DNA of 64,000 nucleotides from Streptomyces sp. ST2-7A (GCF_021390475.1 NZ_JAJUWS010000014.1:60600-124599); one strand, 5' to 3'. Positions 1 through 8,626 are shown, numbered from the stretch's first letter. A program made the numbers and translations. Notes: a model not told the origin generated them from the letters alone.

Positions 1-1204
1 CGGCCACGACGAGCAGGACCCGGGGCGAGAGCCGCTCCGCCCCGGCGGGCCGGGGCCGCAGCAGGAGCGGCACGCAACACAGCACCAGGAACAGAGAGGC
101 GAGGTCGGCGACCCCGGTGGCGGCGGCGCCGGGCAACGGCAGAGGGACCGGCACCGCGAGCAGCAGCGTGACGGCGGCCATCGGGACGAGGACCGGAGCG
201 CGCCGAATCGCCTCCGCCACACTCCGCGTCCGGGCACGTGGCCCGGCGGGGTGGGGACGGCCCGGCCGGTCACCCGGGGCGGCGCCCCGTTCCCCCGCCG
301 GGCCGGGGACGGAAAGGACGGGCCCGGGTGGGGAGCCGCCGGACACCGCGACGGCTGCCCCGGCGGTCGTCCGACCGGAGCGGACCGCCGCCTCCGCGCC
401 GCCGCAGGCCGTGGCGACGGAAACGGGACGAATCACCGTCCCCGCCCCGAACGGGGAACCGGCGGACCCGACAGCCGAGGGGAGGGTGACACCCCCCGCG
501 TCTCCATAAACCCCGGCGGCGGACACCGTGGTGAGGGGAACCCCGCACACCGCCGTCCCCGCCCCGAGCGGGGAACCGGCGAACCCGACAGTCGGGGAAA
601 GGGTGACACCCCCCGTGCCTCCGGGCGTCCCGGCGGGTGGAACCGCATGGACCATCTCCCCCGACGAATCGGCGGACCCGGCGGTCGGAAGGGGCGTATT
701 GGAAGCGGAACCCGCCGACGCCCGGTCACCCGCCCCGGCCGACCGAACGGCCGCCGGGTCCGGGGAGAGGGCGGCGCCGGCGGGACGGACCATTACGACG
801 GGAACCGGACGGTCCGCCTCACCCGCCTCACCCATCGAGCCCGACGCCGCCGCGCCGCCGGCGACCGGGGAGAGGGCGGCGCCGGCGGGTACCGGGGCGG
901 TGGAAGCCGGACCGACCGTCGCCCCCACCGTTCCCGCCACCTCCGACGAAGCGCCGGTCCCGACGGCACCGGCGGCCGGGAGGGTGGGTCGGGGGCCCGC
1001 GCCGCCGGGGACGAGCCCGGCCGAAACCGGCCGGAACGGTACCCGGGCCCCCGTACCGGTTCCCCGGTCGGTGACCGGGGTCGCCTTCCGGCGCCCGACG
1101 GTGCCCCGCATGATCGGGGCGGGGTCGATGGAACGGAGGACCTCGGCGGCCCGGGCGGGCCCGGTGGAGCCGGCGATCAACCGACGCAGGACACGACGCA
1201 CCAT
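1..1204 (-). CDS. O-antigen ligase/polymerase-like membrane protein, 3' part outside the window
   Basis: This reading frame is open from an ATG at 1204 to the left window edge (401 codons visible). Its start overlaps the stop of the sugar transferase gene (TGATG), which suggests translational coupling in an exopolysaccharide operon. Residues 1 to about 328 are low-complexity Ala/Gly/Pro/Thr/Val-rich sequence without hydrophobic helices. From about residue 330 two membrane segments follow (LVPMAAVTLLLAVPVPLPL and LASLFLVLCCVPLLL). Two N-terminal helices directly behind a sugar transferase gene fit an O-antigen ligase (Wzy/WaaL-like) protein, which would polymerise or attach glycans at the outer face of the membrane. 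The signature loops would lie outside the window, so the family is inferred from context. A GTG at 220 in the same frame could be the true start if the low-complexity part is untranslated; the coupled ATG and the G/C-rich third positions favour the long form. Confidence 0.55.
   Translation of the reverse strand, partial: MVRRVLRRLIAGSTGPARAAEVLRSIDPAPIMRGTVGRRKATPVTDRGTGTGARVPFRPVSAGLVPGGAGPRPTLPAAGAVGTGASSEVAGTVGATVGPASTAPVPAGAALSPVAGGAAASGSMGEAGEADRPVPVVMVRPAGAALSPDPAAVRSAGAGDRASAGSASNTPLPTAGSADSSGEMVHAVPPAGTPGGTGGVTLSPTVGFAGSPLGAGTAVCGVPLTTVSAAGVYGDAGGVTLPSAVGSAGSPFGAGTVIRPVSVATACGGAEAAVRSGRTTAGAAVAVSGGSPPGPVLSVPGPAGERGAAPGDRPGRPHPAGPRARTRSVAEAIRRAPVLVPMAAVTLLLAVPVPLPLPGAAATGVADLASLFLVLCCVPLLLRPRPAGAERLSPRVLLVVA
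436..615. repeat. Imperfect 63-bp direct repeat inside the ligase-like gene
   Basis: Positions 436-498 and 553-615 match at 57 of 63 bases. Both copies fall in the low-complexity part of the minus-strand gene in the same frame, so each encodes a similar Gly/Val/Ala/Pro-rich segment. A shorter repeat (GGGGAGAGGGCGGCGCCGG) occurs near 757 and 866 in the same gene. The length of this protein part has evidently grown by internal duplication. Confidence 0.8.
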
Positions 1205-2574
1205 CAGGCTCCCTTGCAGCGCACGCACTCGGCGGCGGTCCGGGCGAGGATCCGCAGATCCCGCCAGAACGACCAGGTGTCGATGTAGTGGTTGTCGAAG
1301 CGGACGCGGTCCTCGATGGAGGTGTCCCCGCGCAGGCCGCTGGTCTGTGCGAGTCCGGTGAGGCCGACCGGCATCCGGTGGCGCTCGGCGTAGCCCGGGT
1401 ACACCTGTCCGAACCGCTCGACGAAGTGCGGACGTTCGGGGCGCGGCCCGACCAGGCTCATCTCGCCACGCAGCACGTCCCACAACTGCGGGAGTTCGTC
1501 CAGCGAGGTGCGGCGCAGGGCCCGCCCCACCCGGCTCATCCGCCGGTCGTCGGCGATGGACCAGCGGGTGGCGGCCTCCCGGTCGTCGTTCGGTCGGAGA
1601 GTGCGGAACTTGTGGATGACGAACGGCCGACCGTCCCGGCCCACCCGTTCCTGACGGAAGATCACACCGGGTCCGTCGGCCAGCCGCACGGCCAGCGCGC
1701 AACCGGCCAACAGCGGCGCGCCGAGGACCAGACCGGTGGCGGCGCCGACCACGTCCACCGCCCTTTTGGCGGCGCCCGCCACCCGGCGACGCGGCGGGGG
1801 GTCGAGGCGGCGGCAGGGGTGACCCCACAGGTGCGCGCCGCGCACAGCGGTGCCGCCGGGTTCGGCGAGAGCGGGGCGACGCAGGGCGGGATCGGCCTCC
1901 ACCAGCCAGGCGACGCCACCGCGTTCCCAGAGTCGGCGCAGCAGCGCCGCGTCACCGGGGCCGGCCGGGTGGTGGGTGAACAGCGCGTCGACGGGGCCGT
2001 GCCGCCCGATGAGCCGGTCCAACTCCCGGGGCACGGGCGGCACGACGGGGAGTTCGCCCGGGTCGACGGCCGGTCGTGAAAGCGGGCCCGGGGCACCGCG
2101 CGCCGACGCCCCTCCGGCACTACCCGTCCCACCCGTCCCACCGGCCGGTCCGGCGGGCCCGGCCGACCCGGCCGACCCGGCCGGGGGTGGGCCGGGTTCC
2201 CCCGCGACCACCCGGGCCACGGGCCGCAGGCCGTACTCGGGGTGTTCGCGCAGCACGGCGGCGATCCGTCGACCCGGTCGACCGGCGCCGATCACCACGG
2301 TCGGGCGGGGTGCCCGACGTGCCCGCCGGCTCCGGGCACGCAGCACGGCGGCCCGTCCCGCCCAGGCCAGGACCGTGTGGACGGCGATCAGGGCCGGCAG
2401 CGCCGGGGCGGCGCCGGCGCCCGTCCCGGGCCGGCTCATCGGTGGCTTCCCCCCGGGGTTCGCCCCGGGCTTCGTCGGGCGGCCCATCGGGTGACTCATC
2501 GGTGGGGTCGCGACCGCCGTGCCCGGTGGGCGGGGGGCGGTGGGCAGGGGCGGCGGTGGGCTCTCGGTGGTCAT
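1204..2574 (-). CDS. Polyprenyl-phosphate sugar-1-phosphate transferase (bacterial sugar transferase family)
   Basis: 456 residues. This enzyme would start exopolysaccharide repeat-unit assembly by moving a sugar-1-phosphate from a nucleotide sugar to undecaprenyl phosphate at the inner face of the membrane. The C-terminal 190 residues carry the family signature: a membrane helix (VGAATGLVLGAPLLAGCALAV), FRQERVGRDGRPFVIHKFRT, LDELPQLWDVLRGEMSLVGP followed by RPE, and a GLTGLAQ motif. Unlike full WbaP/CpsE-type proteins, which have four or five N-terminal helices, only one hydrophobic segment (about residues 58-76) is visible, then a partial nucleotide-binding region (PTVVIGAGRPGRRIA). The start ATG overlaps the stop of the glycosyltransferase gene by ATGA and the stop overlaps the next start, so the three genes form one operon. 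The donor sugar cannot be told. Confidence 0.88.
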   Translation of the reverse strand: MTTESPPPPLPTAPRPPGTAVATPPMSHPMGRPTKPGANPGGKPPMSRPGTGAGAAPALPALIAVHTVLAWAGRAAVLRARSRRARRAPRPTVVIGAGRPGRRIAAVLREHPEYGLRPVARVVAGEPGPPPAGSAGSAGPAGPAGGTGGTGSAGGASARGAPGPLSRPAVDPGELPVVPPVPRELDRLIGRHGPVDALFTHHPAGPGDAALLRRLWERGGVAWLVEADPALRRPALAEPGGTAVRGAHLWGHPCRRLDPPPRRRVAGAAKRAVDVVGAATGLVLGAPLLAGCALAVRLADGPGVIFRQERVGRDGRPFVIHKFRTLRPNDDREAATRWSIADDRRMSRVGRALRRTSLDELPQLWDVLRGEMSLVGPRPERPHFVERFGQVYPGYAERHRMPVGLTGLAQTSGLRGDTSIEDRVRFDNHYIDTWSFWRDLRILARTAAECVRCKGA

Positions 2575-4097
2575 CGCCCGCCCGCCTCGCCGTCCGCCAC
2601 CGGAGGGGTCTGCCCGGCCCGGACGGTCGGGTGGGGGCCCGGGGGGAGCCGGCCCGGTACGACGCCGCGGGGCCGGCGCAGGAACACCCGGGCGCCGGCC
2701 GGCAGGCCGGGACGGCCCCCGATACCCCCCGGCCCGACCGGTCCGACCGGTGGCGCCGGGTTGTTCCCCGCCCCGGTGACGGCGCCCGGTCGGGTGACAG
2801 CGCCCGGTCCGGCTCCGGCTCCGGTCTCCGGACCCCGACCGGCGGAGCCGGGAACGACGCCACCCGCCCGGCCGTGCGAAACCGGGACCGGAAGCGAGGC
2901 CGGAACCGGGGCCGGGAGGACGACGGGGTCGGGCGCGCCCGACCCGTCACCGCCGTCGGTCGGGTCCGTGCCGGGGGCCGGGAGGTCCGGCAGGAGCGTG
3001 CGGTACAGCTCGCGCACCGCCGCCGCCGTGCCCCGCAGGTCGTGATCGCGGCGGACCCGGCGACGGGCCGCGACGCCGAGGGCGACGCGCGCCGCCGGGT
3101 CGGCCAGCAGGCCGACCGTCGCCGAGGCCAGCGCCCGGGGGTCGCCCGGCGGCACCAGGCAGCTCGCGAGGTGTTCCTCCGGCAGGCACTCGCGGGCCCC
3201 GGCGACGTCGGTGAGCAGCACCGGCCGGCCGCAGGCCATGGCCTCCAGCGGGGTCAGCGCCATGCCCTCCCAACGGGAGGGCTGGACGACCAGGTCGGCG
3301 GCGGCGTACCAGGGACGGGGATCGTCCACGGCTCCGGCGAACAGGACGCCGCGCGGGGCCGCGATCCGCAGCGCCTCGCCCGCCGGGCCGTCACCGACCA
3401 GCACCAGGCGGGCACCGGGAAGCCGACGCGACACCCTCGGCCAGGCCCGCAGGAGCACGTCCTGACCCTTCTGTCGGGACAGCCGACCCACGCACACCAC
3501 CAGGGGGGCGCGCGGGGGGACTGCGTGGACGGCGTGCAGTCCGGCGCGAACCCCGCGTCGCGCGGCGGAGTCCAGGGGTGTGAAGTGGGCGGTGTCCACG
3601 CCGTTGGGGATCACCGCTCCGTCCGCGACCACTCCGGCGTCCAGGCCGGCGGCGCGTTCCCGCTCGCTGACCCACAGCAGTCGGTGGGTCCACCGCACGG
3701 CGTGCCGCTCCCAGCGCGCGGCGACGGGGCGCAGCGGCCCGGCGGCCTCGAAGGACCACGCGTGCGGTTGGAAGACGGTGGGGTACCGGCCGCGCAGGGC
3801 GAGCCGACCGGCCAGGCCGGCCTTCGCGCTGTGCAGGTGGATCAACCGGGGGGAGAGTGCCTCGACGGCCCGGAGCACGCCGGCGGTCTCGCGGGCCAGG
3901 CCGGGTCCGGGCTCGCGCCCGGCGGGCCAGGGCAGCACGGTCGCGCCGAGTGCCCGGGCGGTCGGCGCGAGCGGGCCGGTGGGGGGACACAGGAGGGCGG
4001 GCCGCAGTCCGCCGGCGACCTGGTCGCGCAACAGGTCCAGGACGACGCGCGCGACACCCCCGGTGGTGGGCTGCACGACGTGCAGGACGACGGGCAT
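2571..4097 (-). CDS. GT4-family glycosyltransferase with long disordered C-terminal tail
   Basis: 508 residues from the ATG at 4097. The enzyme would add a sugar from a nucleotide donor to the lipid-linked glycan begun by the neighbouring sugar transferase. It shows a GT-B fold N-terminal motif (VLHVVQPTTGGVARVVLDLL), then VCVGRLSRQKGQDVLLRAWP and a C-terminal donor-binding region with PSRWEGMALTPLEAMACGRP, where the second E of EGMALTPLE is the family catalytic/donor-binding Glu. From about residue 375 on, roughly 130 residues are Pro/Gly/Ala-rich and probably disordered, which is unusual for the family. The frame opens upstream to 4175 (ATG); the start at 4097 was chosen because the conserved Rossmann strand begins there. 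A GTG at 4106 is another option, and none has a strong ribosome binding site. Confidence 0.85.
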   Translation of the reverse strand: MPVVLHVVQPTTGGVARVVLDLLRDQVAGGLRPALLCPPTGPLAPTARALGATVLPWPAGREPGPGLARETAGVLRAVEALSPRLIHLHSAKAGLAGRLALRGRYPTVFQPHAWSFEAAGPLRPVAARWERHAVRWTHRLLWVSERERAAGLDAGVVADGAVIPNGVDTAHFTPLDSAARRGVRAGLHAVHAVPPRAPLVVCVGRLSRQKGQDVLLRAWPRVSRRLPGARLVLVGDGPAGEALRIAAPRGVLFAGAVDDPRPWYAAADLVVQPSRWEGMALTPLEAMACGRPVLLTDVAGARECLPEEHLASCLVPPGDPRALASATVGLLADPAARVALGVAARRRVRRDHDLRGTAAAVRELYRTLLPDLPAPGTDPTDGGDGSGAPDPVVLPAPVPASLPVPVSHGRAGGVVPGSAGRGPETGAGAGPGAVTRPGAVTGAGNNPAPPVGPVGPGGIGGRPGLPAGARVFLRRPRGVVPGRLPPGPHPTVRAGQTPPVADGEAGGR

Positions 4098-4207
4098 CGC
4101 GGACACGGGAGGGCACGGGCGCTCCCGCCGATGGGTGGGTGGACGCGGATCGGGGTGGGGTGAGGAGTACCGCATGTCGGGGACGGGACCTTCCGTGCCG
4201 GGCCGGC

Positions 4208-5467
4208 TCAGCGGCGGTTCTCGGTCTCGACCTGCAGGAAGACCGCGCCCAGGTGGTAGCGGTCGCCGCGACCGGCGAAACGCGGGGACAGCCGGTTGGC
4301 GCCGTCCCCGAGGGCGGGTCCGAGGTCGAGGAGGTTGGAGTCGTAGCCGAGGGTGTTGCGGTGCGCCGGTTCACGAGCGGTGACGTGGCGTCCGAGATCG
4401 GCGATGGTGGAGTTCATGACGTCGTCGGCGGGCGAGGTCGCGTCGCCGAGGGCGACCGCCGGGCGGAGGTCGGGGGTGACGGTGAGGATGTCCCCGGCTC
4501 CCGGGTCGCCGTCGTAGCCGATGACGCCGAGGGTGCCGGTCGCGCCGGCGGGCGCGCGCAGGGAGTCGACGGTGAACGTCAGGTCCCCCTCACCGCGTCG
4601 GGCGGTAAGACCGGGCACCCCGGCGAGGCCGGGCGGCGCCGACGGCAGGTCGGCGACGAGGTCGCCGCCGTTCCCACCGACGGTGCCCCAGCCGTCCCAC
4701 AGCGAGAGGACGCGCAGGGGTTCGTCGGGGTGTTCGTAGAGGACGACGAGGGTCCAGCCGCCCCAGGTGCCGACCGGGGAGTGGCCCATGGCGACGTTGA
4801 GCTGGGCGACGGTGTAGGCGCCGGGAGAGGCGTACCGCACGAGGTCGGTGACATCGGCGGAGGCGGTGAAACCGTCGTCGACGGCGGTGGGACGGTGACC
4901 GATGACGGTGTCGGCGAGGATTTCCTTGTAGTTCCCGCCGGGCTCGGCGAAGAGTACCCGGGCGTTGTCGGCGGCGGGTTTCCGTTCGCCGGCGAGGAGG
5001 TTCCCGCCCCAGTACAGGCGGGCCGTGGTGACCCGTGCGCCGGGGGGAAGTCGGAGGTCGGCGCGGCTGGAGTTGTAGGTGTTCGGATCGTCGTCGACGT
5101 CGATGTAGAACATCTCGTAGTCGCCGTTGGTCCCGGCCGCGCCGGCCCGTGCCTCGGGGCAGGGCACGGCGTCGGGGAGGGCCGGCGCGACGCAGGTGAT
5201 CACCGAGTTCGCGGCACGCGCGATGCCGCCGTGCTGGACCACGCGGTACCGCTCGGTGAAGGGGAGTTCCGGTGCGTCGGGGGCCGCCACGGCGGTGCCG
5301 GGGAGGCCGAGGAGGAGCAGGAGCGCGGCCAGGGCGCCGAGCGGAGCGCGGAGTGCGGAGCGGCGGGTCCGGGCCCGGGCCCGGCGTCCCGTCGCCGACC
5401 GTCGATCGGGCTCCCACCGTGTTCCGGCGGGTGTTTCCGGAATTCCCTCCGGCGTCGGTCTTCTCAT
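4208..5467 (-). CDS. Secreted beta-rich protein, DUF3344/DUF11-associated type
   Basis: 419 residues from the ATG at 5467. An Arg-rich n-region and a hydrophobic stretch (ALRAPLGALAALLLLLGLPG) ending in AVAAP form a signal peptide, so the protein is exported. The mature part is Gly/Asp/Thr-rich and probably an all-beta domain, with motifs such as VTTARLYWGGN, FTASADVTDLVRYASPGAYTV and GGWTLVVLYEHPDEPLRVL, a pattern I know from streptomycete secreted proteins that usually carry DUF11 repeats behind it; here those repeats are absent. It lacks a cell wall sorting signal and a C-terminal membrane helix. It lies 110 bases upstream of the glycan operon on the same strand and could share its transcript. 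Function unknown. The start is not firmly fixed, as no strong ribosome binding site is visible and the frame opens further upstream. Confidence 0.7.
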   Translation of the reverse strand: MRRPTPEGIPETPAGTRWEPDRRSATGRRARARTRRSALRAPLGALAALLLLLGLPGTAVAAPDAPELPFTERYRVVQHGGIARAANSVITCVAPALPDAVPCPEARAGAAGTNGDYEMFYIDVDDDPNTYNSSRADLRLPPGARVTTARLYWGGNLLAGERKPAADNARVLFAEPGGNYKEILADTVIGHRPTAVDDGFTASADVTDLVRYASPGAYTVAQLNVAMGHSPVGTWGGWTLVVLYEHPDEPLRVLSLWDGWGTVGGNGGDLVADLPSAPPGLAGVPGLTARRGEGDLTFTVDSLRAPAGATGTLGVIGYDGDPGAGDILTVTPDLRPAVALGDATSPADDVMNSTIADLGRHVTAREPAHRNTLGYDSNLLDLGPALGDGANRLSPRFAGRGDRYHLGAVFLQVETENRR

Positions 5468-5791
5468 CAGTTCTGTCACCAGTGTCACCAACCCACATAA
5501 CCAAGGATGATCGGAAATGCCGACGAGTCGGAAAATCGGTACCCGCGGGCCGGGAACGGCCTTTCGACCGGGCGGTACATGACTCTGACAGAAAGTAAAT
5601 GCCCATTCCCGCACAACTCGCCGACCGAAAATGACCGTACGGAAAGAGGGAAAACAGGAAAAGATGAACACGCTGACTAAATGAACGAATGACAAAAGGG
5701 CCGTTCGCGTGACGCCGAACACCCCTCGCGCCCACCCCCGCGTCGCGCACACCCCCGCGCACGCCTCCGAGAGCACCCCGGAGCGAGAACC
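5468..5791. promoter_or_regulatory. A+T-rich intergenic region upstream of the secreted-protein gene
   Basis: 324 bases without a gene. Positions 5480-5710 are clearly richer in A and T than the rest of the window, with runs such as GGAAAACAGGAAAAGATG near 5648. In a G+C-rich streptomycete such a segment upstream of a gene usually marks a complex promoter or regulator-binding region. I cannot assign a convincing -35/-10 pair. Confidence 0.4.
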
Positions 5792-6181
5792 TCAGGCGCT
5801 CGGCGCGCCCGCCGGGGGGTCGGTGAGGCCGAGCCTGAGGTGCTCGGCGTGGTGCAGGGCGTGGTCGAGCAGGTCGGCGACGTGCCGGTCGTACAACGCG
5901 TACACCACCGACCGCCCCTGACGGGTGCCGGTGACCAGGCCCAGGTCCCGCAGCAGACGCAGCTGGTGCGAACAGGCGGACTGCTCCATCCCCACCTCGG
6001 TTGCCAACTCCGTGGCGGGTAGGGGGCCCTCCCGCAGGCGGGCGAGGATCAACAGCCGGGACGGGGTGGCCAGGGCGCGGAGCGTGGCGGCCACCCGCTC
6101 GGCGCCGGCGGCGTCCAGCCGCACGCGCGGCACGGCACCGCCGACACCATCCCGATCACCGGCGACGACTCCATGGCCCAT
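5792..6181 (-). CDS. ArsR/SmtB-family metal-sensing repressor (alpha-5 site)
   Basis: 129 residues from the ATG at 6181. The core is a winged helix-turn-helix (ALATPSRLLILARLREG, then ATELATEVGMEQSACSHQLRL) followed by the wing GLVTGTRQGRSVVYALYD. The last helix carries D98-x-H100-x10-H111-x2-H114, the alpha-5 metal-binding pattern known from SmtB/CzrA/NmtR sensors of Zn, Ni or Co. A Cys at position 70 sits in the recognition-helix region. The gene diverges from a PIB-4 transporter with a palindrome between them, so metal binding should release the repressor and switch on the exporter and probably its own gene. The start is uncertain: a GTG at 6232 would add 17 residues but would lie inside the palindrome. 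Confidence 0.88.
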   Translation of the reverse strand: MGHGVVAGDRDGVGGAVPRVRLDAAGAERVAATLRALATPSRLLILARLREGPLPATELATEVGMEQSACSHQLRLLRDLGLVTGTRQGRSVVYALYDRHVADLLDHALHHAEHLRLGLTDPPAGAPSA

Positions 6182-6224
6182 GGGCGACAGGGTACCGGGG
6201 AAGCCCACACGGATGAATGAACGA

Positions 6225-6240
6225 ATGAACACATGTTCAT
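6225..6240. promoter_or_regulatory. Palindromic operator of the ArsR-type repressor
   Basis: ATGAAC-ACAT-GTTCAT is a perfect 6-4-6 inverted repeat, flanked by further ATGAA/TTCAT half sites (ATGAATGAACG at 6213). TGAA...TTCA arms are typical of SmtB/ArsR-family operators. It lies between the two divergent genes, about 50 bases from each translation start, where it can cover both promoters. Confidence 0.75.
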
Positions 6241-6290
6241 TGATTCATGTATGGTGGGGCCGCCCGATCGCCCCGAGCCGAGGAGCGCCC

Positions 6291-8465
6291 GTGTCCGCAC
6301 CCCCCGTCGGCCCCTCCGCCGGACCGCCTTCCACCGGCCCGGCCCGCACCCCGGAGCCGGCCACCGACGAACCCGTCATCGGCCCCGCCCGGCGATCGGG
6401 CCGGCGCACCGCCCCCCTCGACCTCCCCGAAACCCGGTGGGCCGCCATCGCGCTCGCCCTCTTCCTGCTCGCTCTCCCGCTCCACCTGGCGGGCGCCCCC
6501 GGTTGGCTGTGGGGACCGCTCTACGCGGCCGTCTACGTCACCGGCGGATGGGGGCCCGCCCTGGAGGGGCTGCGCGCCCTGCGGGAGAAGACCCTCGACG
6601 TCGACCTGCTGATGGTCGTCGCGGCCCTCGGCGCCGCCTCGATCGGTCAGCCCATGGACGGCGCCCTGCTCATCGTGATCTTCGCGTCCTCCGGCGCCCT
6701 GGAGGCCATCGCCACCGCCCGCACCGCCGACTCGGTGCGCGGTCTGCTCGACCTCGCCCCCGCCCGCGCCACCCGCCTGCGCCCGCCCGGCGACGGCGGG
6801 GAGCGGGTGGAGGAGGAGATCCCCGCGGAGGAGCTGCGCACGGGGGACCTGATCCTGGTCCGTCCCGGCGAACGCCTCGGAGCCGACGGCACCGTGGTGG
6901 ACGGTGTCGGCGAGGTGGACCAGGCGAGCATCACCGGCGAGCCGCTGCCCGTCGCCAAGGAGCCCGGCGACGAGGTGTTCGCCGGCACCCTCAACGGCTC
7001 CGGCGCGCTCACCGTACGGGTGAGCCGCGACCCGGCCGACTCGGTGATCGCGCGCATCGTCGCCATGGTCGAGGAGGCCTCCCGCACCAAGGCACCGACG
7101 CAACTGTTCATCGAGCGGATCGAACAGCGCTACAGCGTCGGCATGGTCGCCGCCACCCTGCTCATCTTCACGGTGCCGATGGCCTTCGGCGCCGACTTCT
7201 CCTCGGCCCTGCTGCGCGCCATGACCTTCATGATCGTCGCCTCGCCGTGCGCGGTCGTCCTGGCCACCATGCCGCCGTTGCTCTCCGCGATGGCCAACGC
7301 CGGCCGACACGGTGTGCTGGTGAAGTCGGCGGTGGTGATGGAGCGACTCGGCCGGGTGGACACCGTGGCCCTGGACAAGACCGGCACCCTGACCGAGGGC
7401 ACGCCCCGGGTGACCGACGTGCTCCCGCTGCCGGCCGACGAGGGCGGCGGCGGTGACGGCGGTGACGGCCTCGACACCGACGGCCTCCTCGCCCTGGCCG
7501 CCGCCGCCGAGTACCCCAGCGAACACCCCATCGGCAGGGCCGTCACCGGGGCCGCCCGGGAGCGCGGCGCGCGCCCGCACACCGCCCGCGACTTCGCCTC
7601 CGTTCCCGGCTCCGGCGTGACCGCCCGGGTCGCCGTCAAGGACTCCGGCGAGCGGGGCGGGCACCCCGACCGCGCCGACCACGACGTGCTGGTCGCCGTG
7701 GGCAGTCCCCGCCTGCTCGCCGACCTCCCCGTCCCGGTCGCGGCCCCCGCCCGGCGGCTCGTCGCCGACCTGGAGGAACGCGGTCGCACCGCCGTCGTCG
7801 TGCTGCGCGACGGCCTGCCGGTGGGCGTGCTCGGCCTCGCCGACCGACTGCGTCCGGACGCCGCCGACGCCGTGGCCGGCCTCGCCGCCCTGACCGGCTC
7901 CCGGCCCCTGCTGATCACCGGCGACAACCCCGGCGCCGCCGGCCCGGTGGCCGCCGAGGTCGGTCTCGACCCGGAACGGGACGTGCGGGCCGGACTGCTG
8001 CCCGCCGACAAGGTCGCGGCCGTGCGGGAACTGGAGGCGGCCGGACGGCGGGTGATGGTCGTCGGCGACGGCGTCAACGACGCTCCCGCGCTGGCCGCCG
8101 CGCACACCGGCGTCGCCATGGGTCGGGCCGGCTCCGACCTGGCCATCGAGACGGCCGACGCGGTCGTGGTGCGCGACGAGTTGGGAGCCGTGCCCACCGC
8201 CGTGGCGCTCTCCCGCCGGGCCCGCCGGCTGGTGGTGCAGAACCTGGTGATCGCCGGCCTCTTCATCGTCGCCCTGGTCACCTGGGACCTCGTCGGTCAC
8301 CTCCCGCTGCCACTCGCCGTCGCCGGTCACGAGGGGTCCACCGTGCTGGTCGCGCTCAACGGGCTGCGTCTGCTGCGGGAGTCGGCCTGGCGGAACGCCC
8401 GCCCCGGCCCGGCTCCCGCCCCCCGGAGGCCGGCGGCGGAGCGGGAACCCGCGCCCCGGGGCTGA
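6291..8465 (+). CDS. Heavy-metal P-type ATPase of the PIB-4 class (Co/Ni/Zn/Fe-type exporter)
   Basis: 724 residues from the GTG at 6291, with GAGGAG five bases upstream. The protein exports transition metal cations using ATP. Seen: the phosphorylation motif DKTGTLT (D362), the HP motif (EHPIG, H412-P413), the actuator loop ITGEP, the hinge GDGVNDAPAL, the membrane metal site SPC (318-320) and HEGST (680-684) in the last helix pair. SPC plus HEGxT is the hallmark of the PIB-4 subgroup (CoaT, CtpD, CtpJ), as opposed to CPC in Cu or Zn/Cd exporters. There is no N-terminal CxxC domain; the first 50 residues are Pro/Ala-rich. The gene diverges from an alpha-5 type ArsR sensor, the same pairing as nmtR-ctpJ of mycobacteria, so Co or Ni is the likeliest substrate, but this is inference. 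Confidence 0.93.
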   Translation: MSAPPVGPSAGPPSTGPARTPEPATDEPVIGPARRSGRRTAPLDLPETRWAAIALALFLLALPLHLAGAPGWLWGPLYAAVYVTGGWGPALEGLRALREKTLDVDLLMVVAALGAASIGQPMDGALLIVIFASSGALEAIATARTADSVRGLLDLAPARATRLRPPGDGGERVEEEIPAEELRTGDLILVRPGERLGADGTVVDGVGEVDQASITGEPLPVAKEPGDEVFAGTLNGSGALTVRVSRDPADSVIARIVAMVEEASRTKAPTQLFIERIEQRYSVGMVAATLLIFTVPMAFGADFSSALLRAMTFMIVASPCAVVLATMPPLLSAMANAGRHGVLVKSAVVMERLGRVDTVALDKTGTLTEGTPRVTDVLPLPADEGGGGDGGDGLDTDGLLALAAAAEYPSEHPIGRAVTGAARERGARPHTARDFASVPGSGVTARVAVKDSGERGGHPDRADHDVLVAVGSPRLLADLPVPVAAPARRLVADLEERGRTAVVVLRDGLPVGVLGLADRLRPDAADAVAGLAALTGSRPLLITGDNPGAAGPVAAEVGLDPERDVRAGLLPADKVAAVRELEAAGRRVMVVGDGVNDAPALAAAHTGVAMGRAGSDLAIETADAVVVRDELGAVPTAVALSRRARRLVVQNLVIAGLFIVALVTWDLVGHLPLPLAVAGHEGSTVLVALNGLRLLRESAWRNARPGPAPAPRRPAAEREPAPRG

Positions 8466-8480
8466 GCAGCCGGCCGGGAT

Positions 8481-8518
8481 CGAGCCGGCCGTCCGGATTC
8501 CCCCGGGCGGCCGGCTCG
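8481..8518. terminator. Bidirectional hairpin between convergent genes
   Basis: A 16-bp stem (8481-8496 with 8503-8518, one G-U pair) with a six-base loop lies 16 bases behind the ATPase stop and upstream of nothing else, between two convergent genes. No T run follows, as usual in streptomycetes. Confidence 0.7.
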
Positions 8519-8626
8519 ACACCGACGGGCACCGCGCGTACCGCGCCCCGGCGGGGACGAGCGGGGCGGACCCCGCCCCGGGCCCGTGCGTCCCGGGGCC
8601 GACGCGGGGAACCGGCCCCCGCCCCG

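Noticed and set aside
251..1361. Long open frames on the plus strand across 251-1361
   Set aside because: They encode Arg/Gly/Pro-rich by-products of G+C-rich DNA; the minus strand frame is coupled to the upstream gene and leads into membrane helices.
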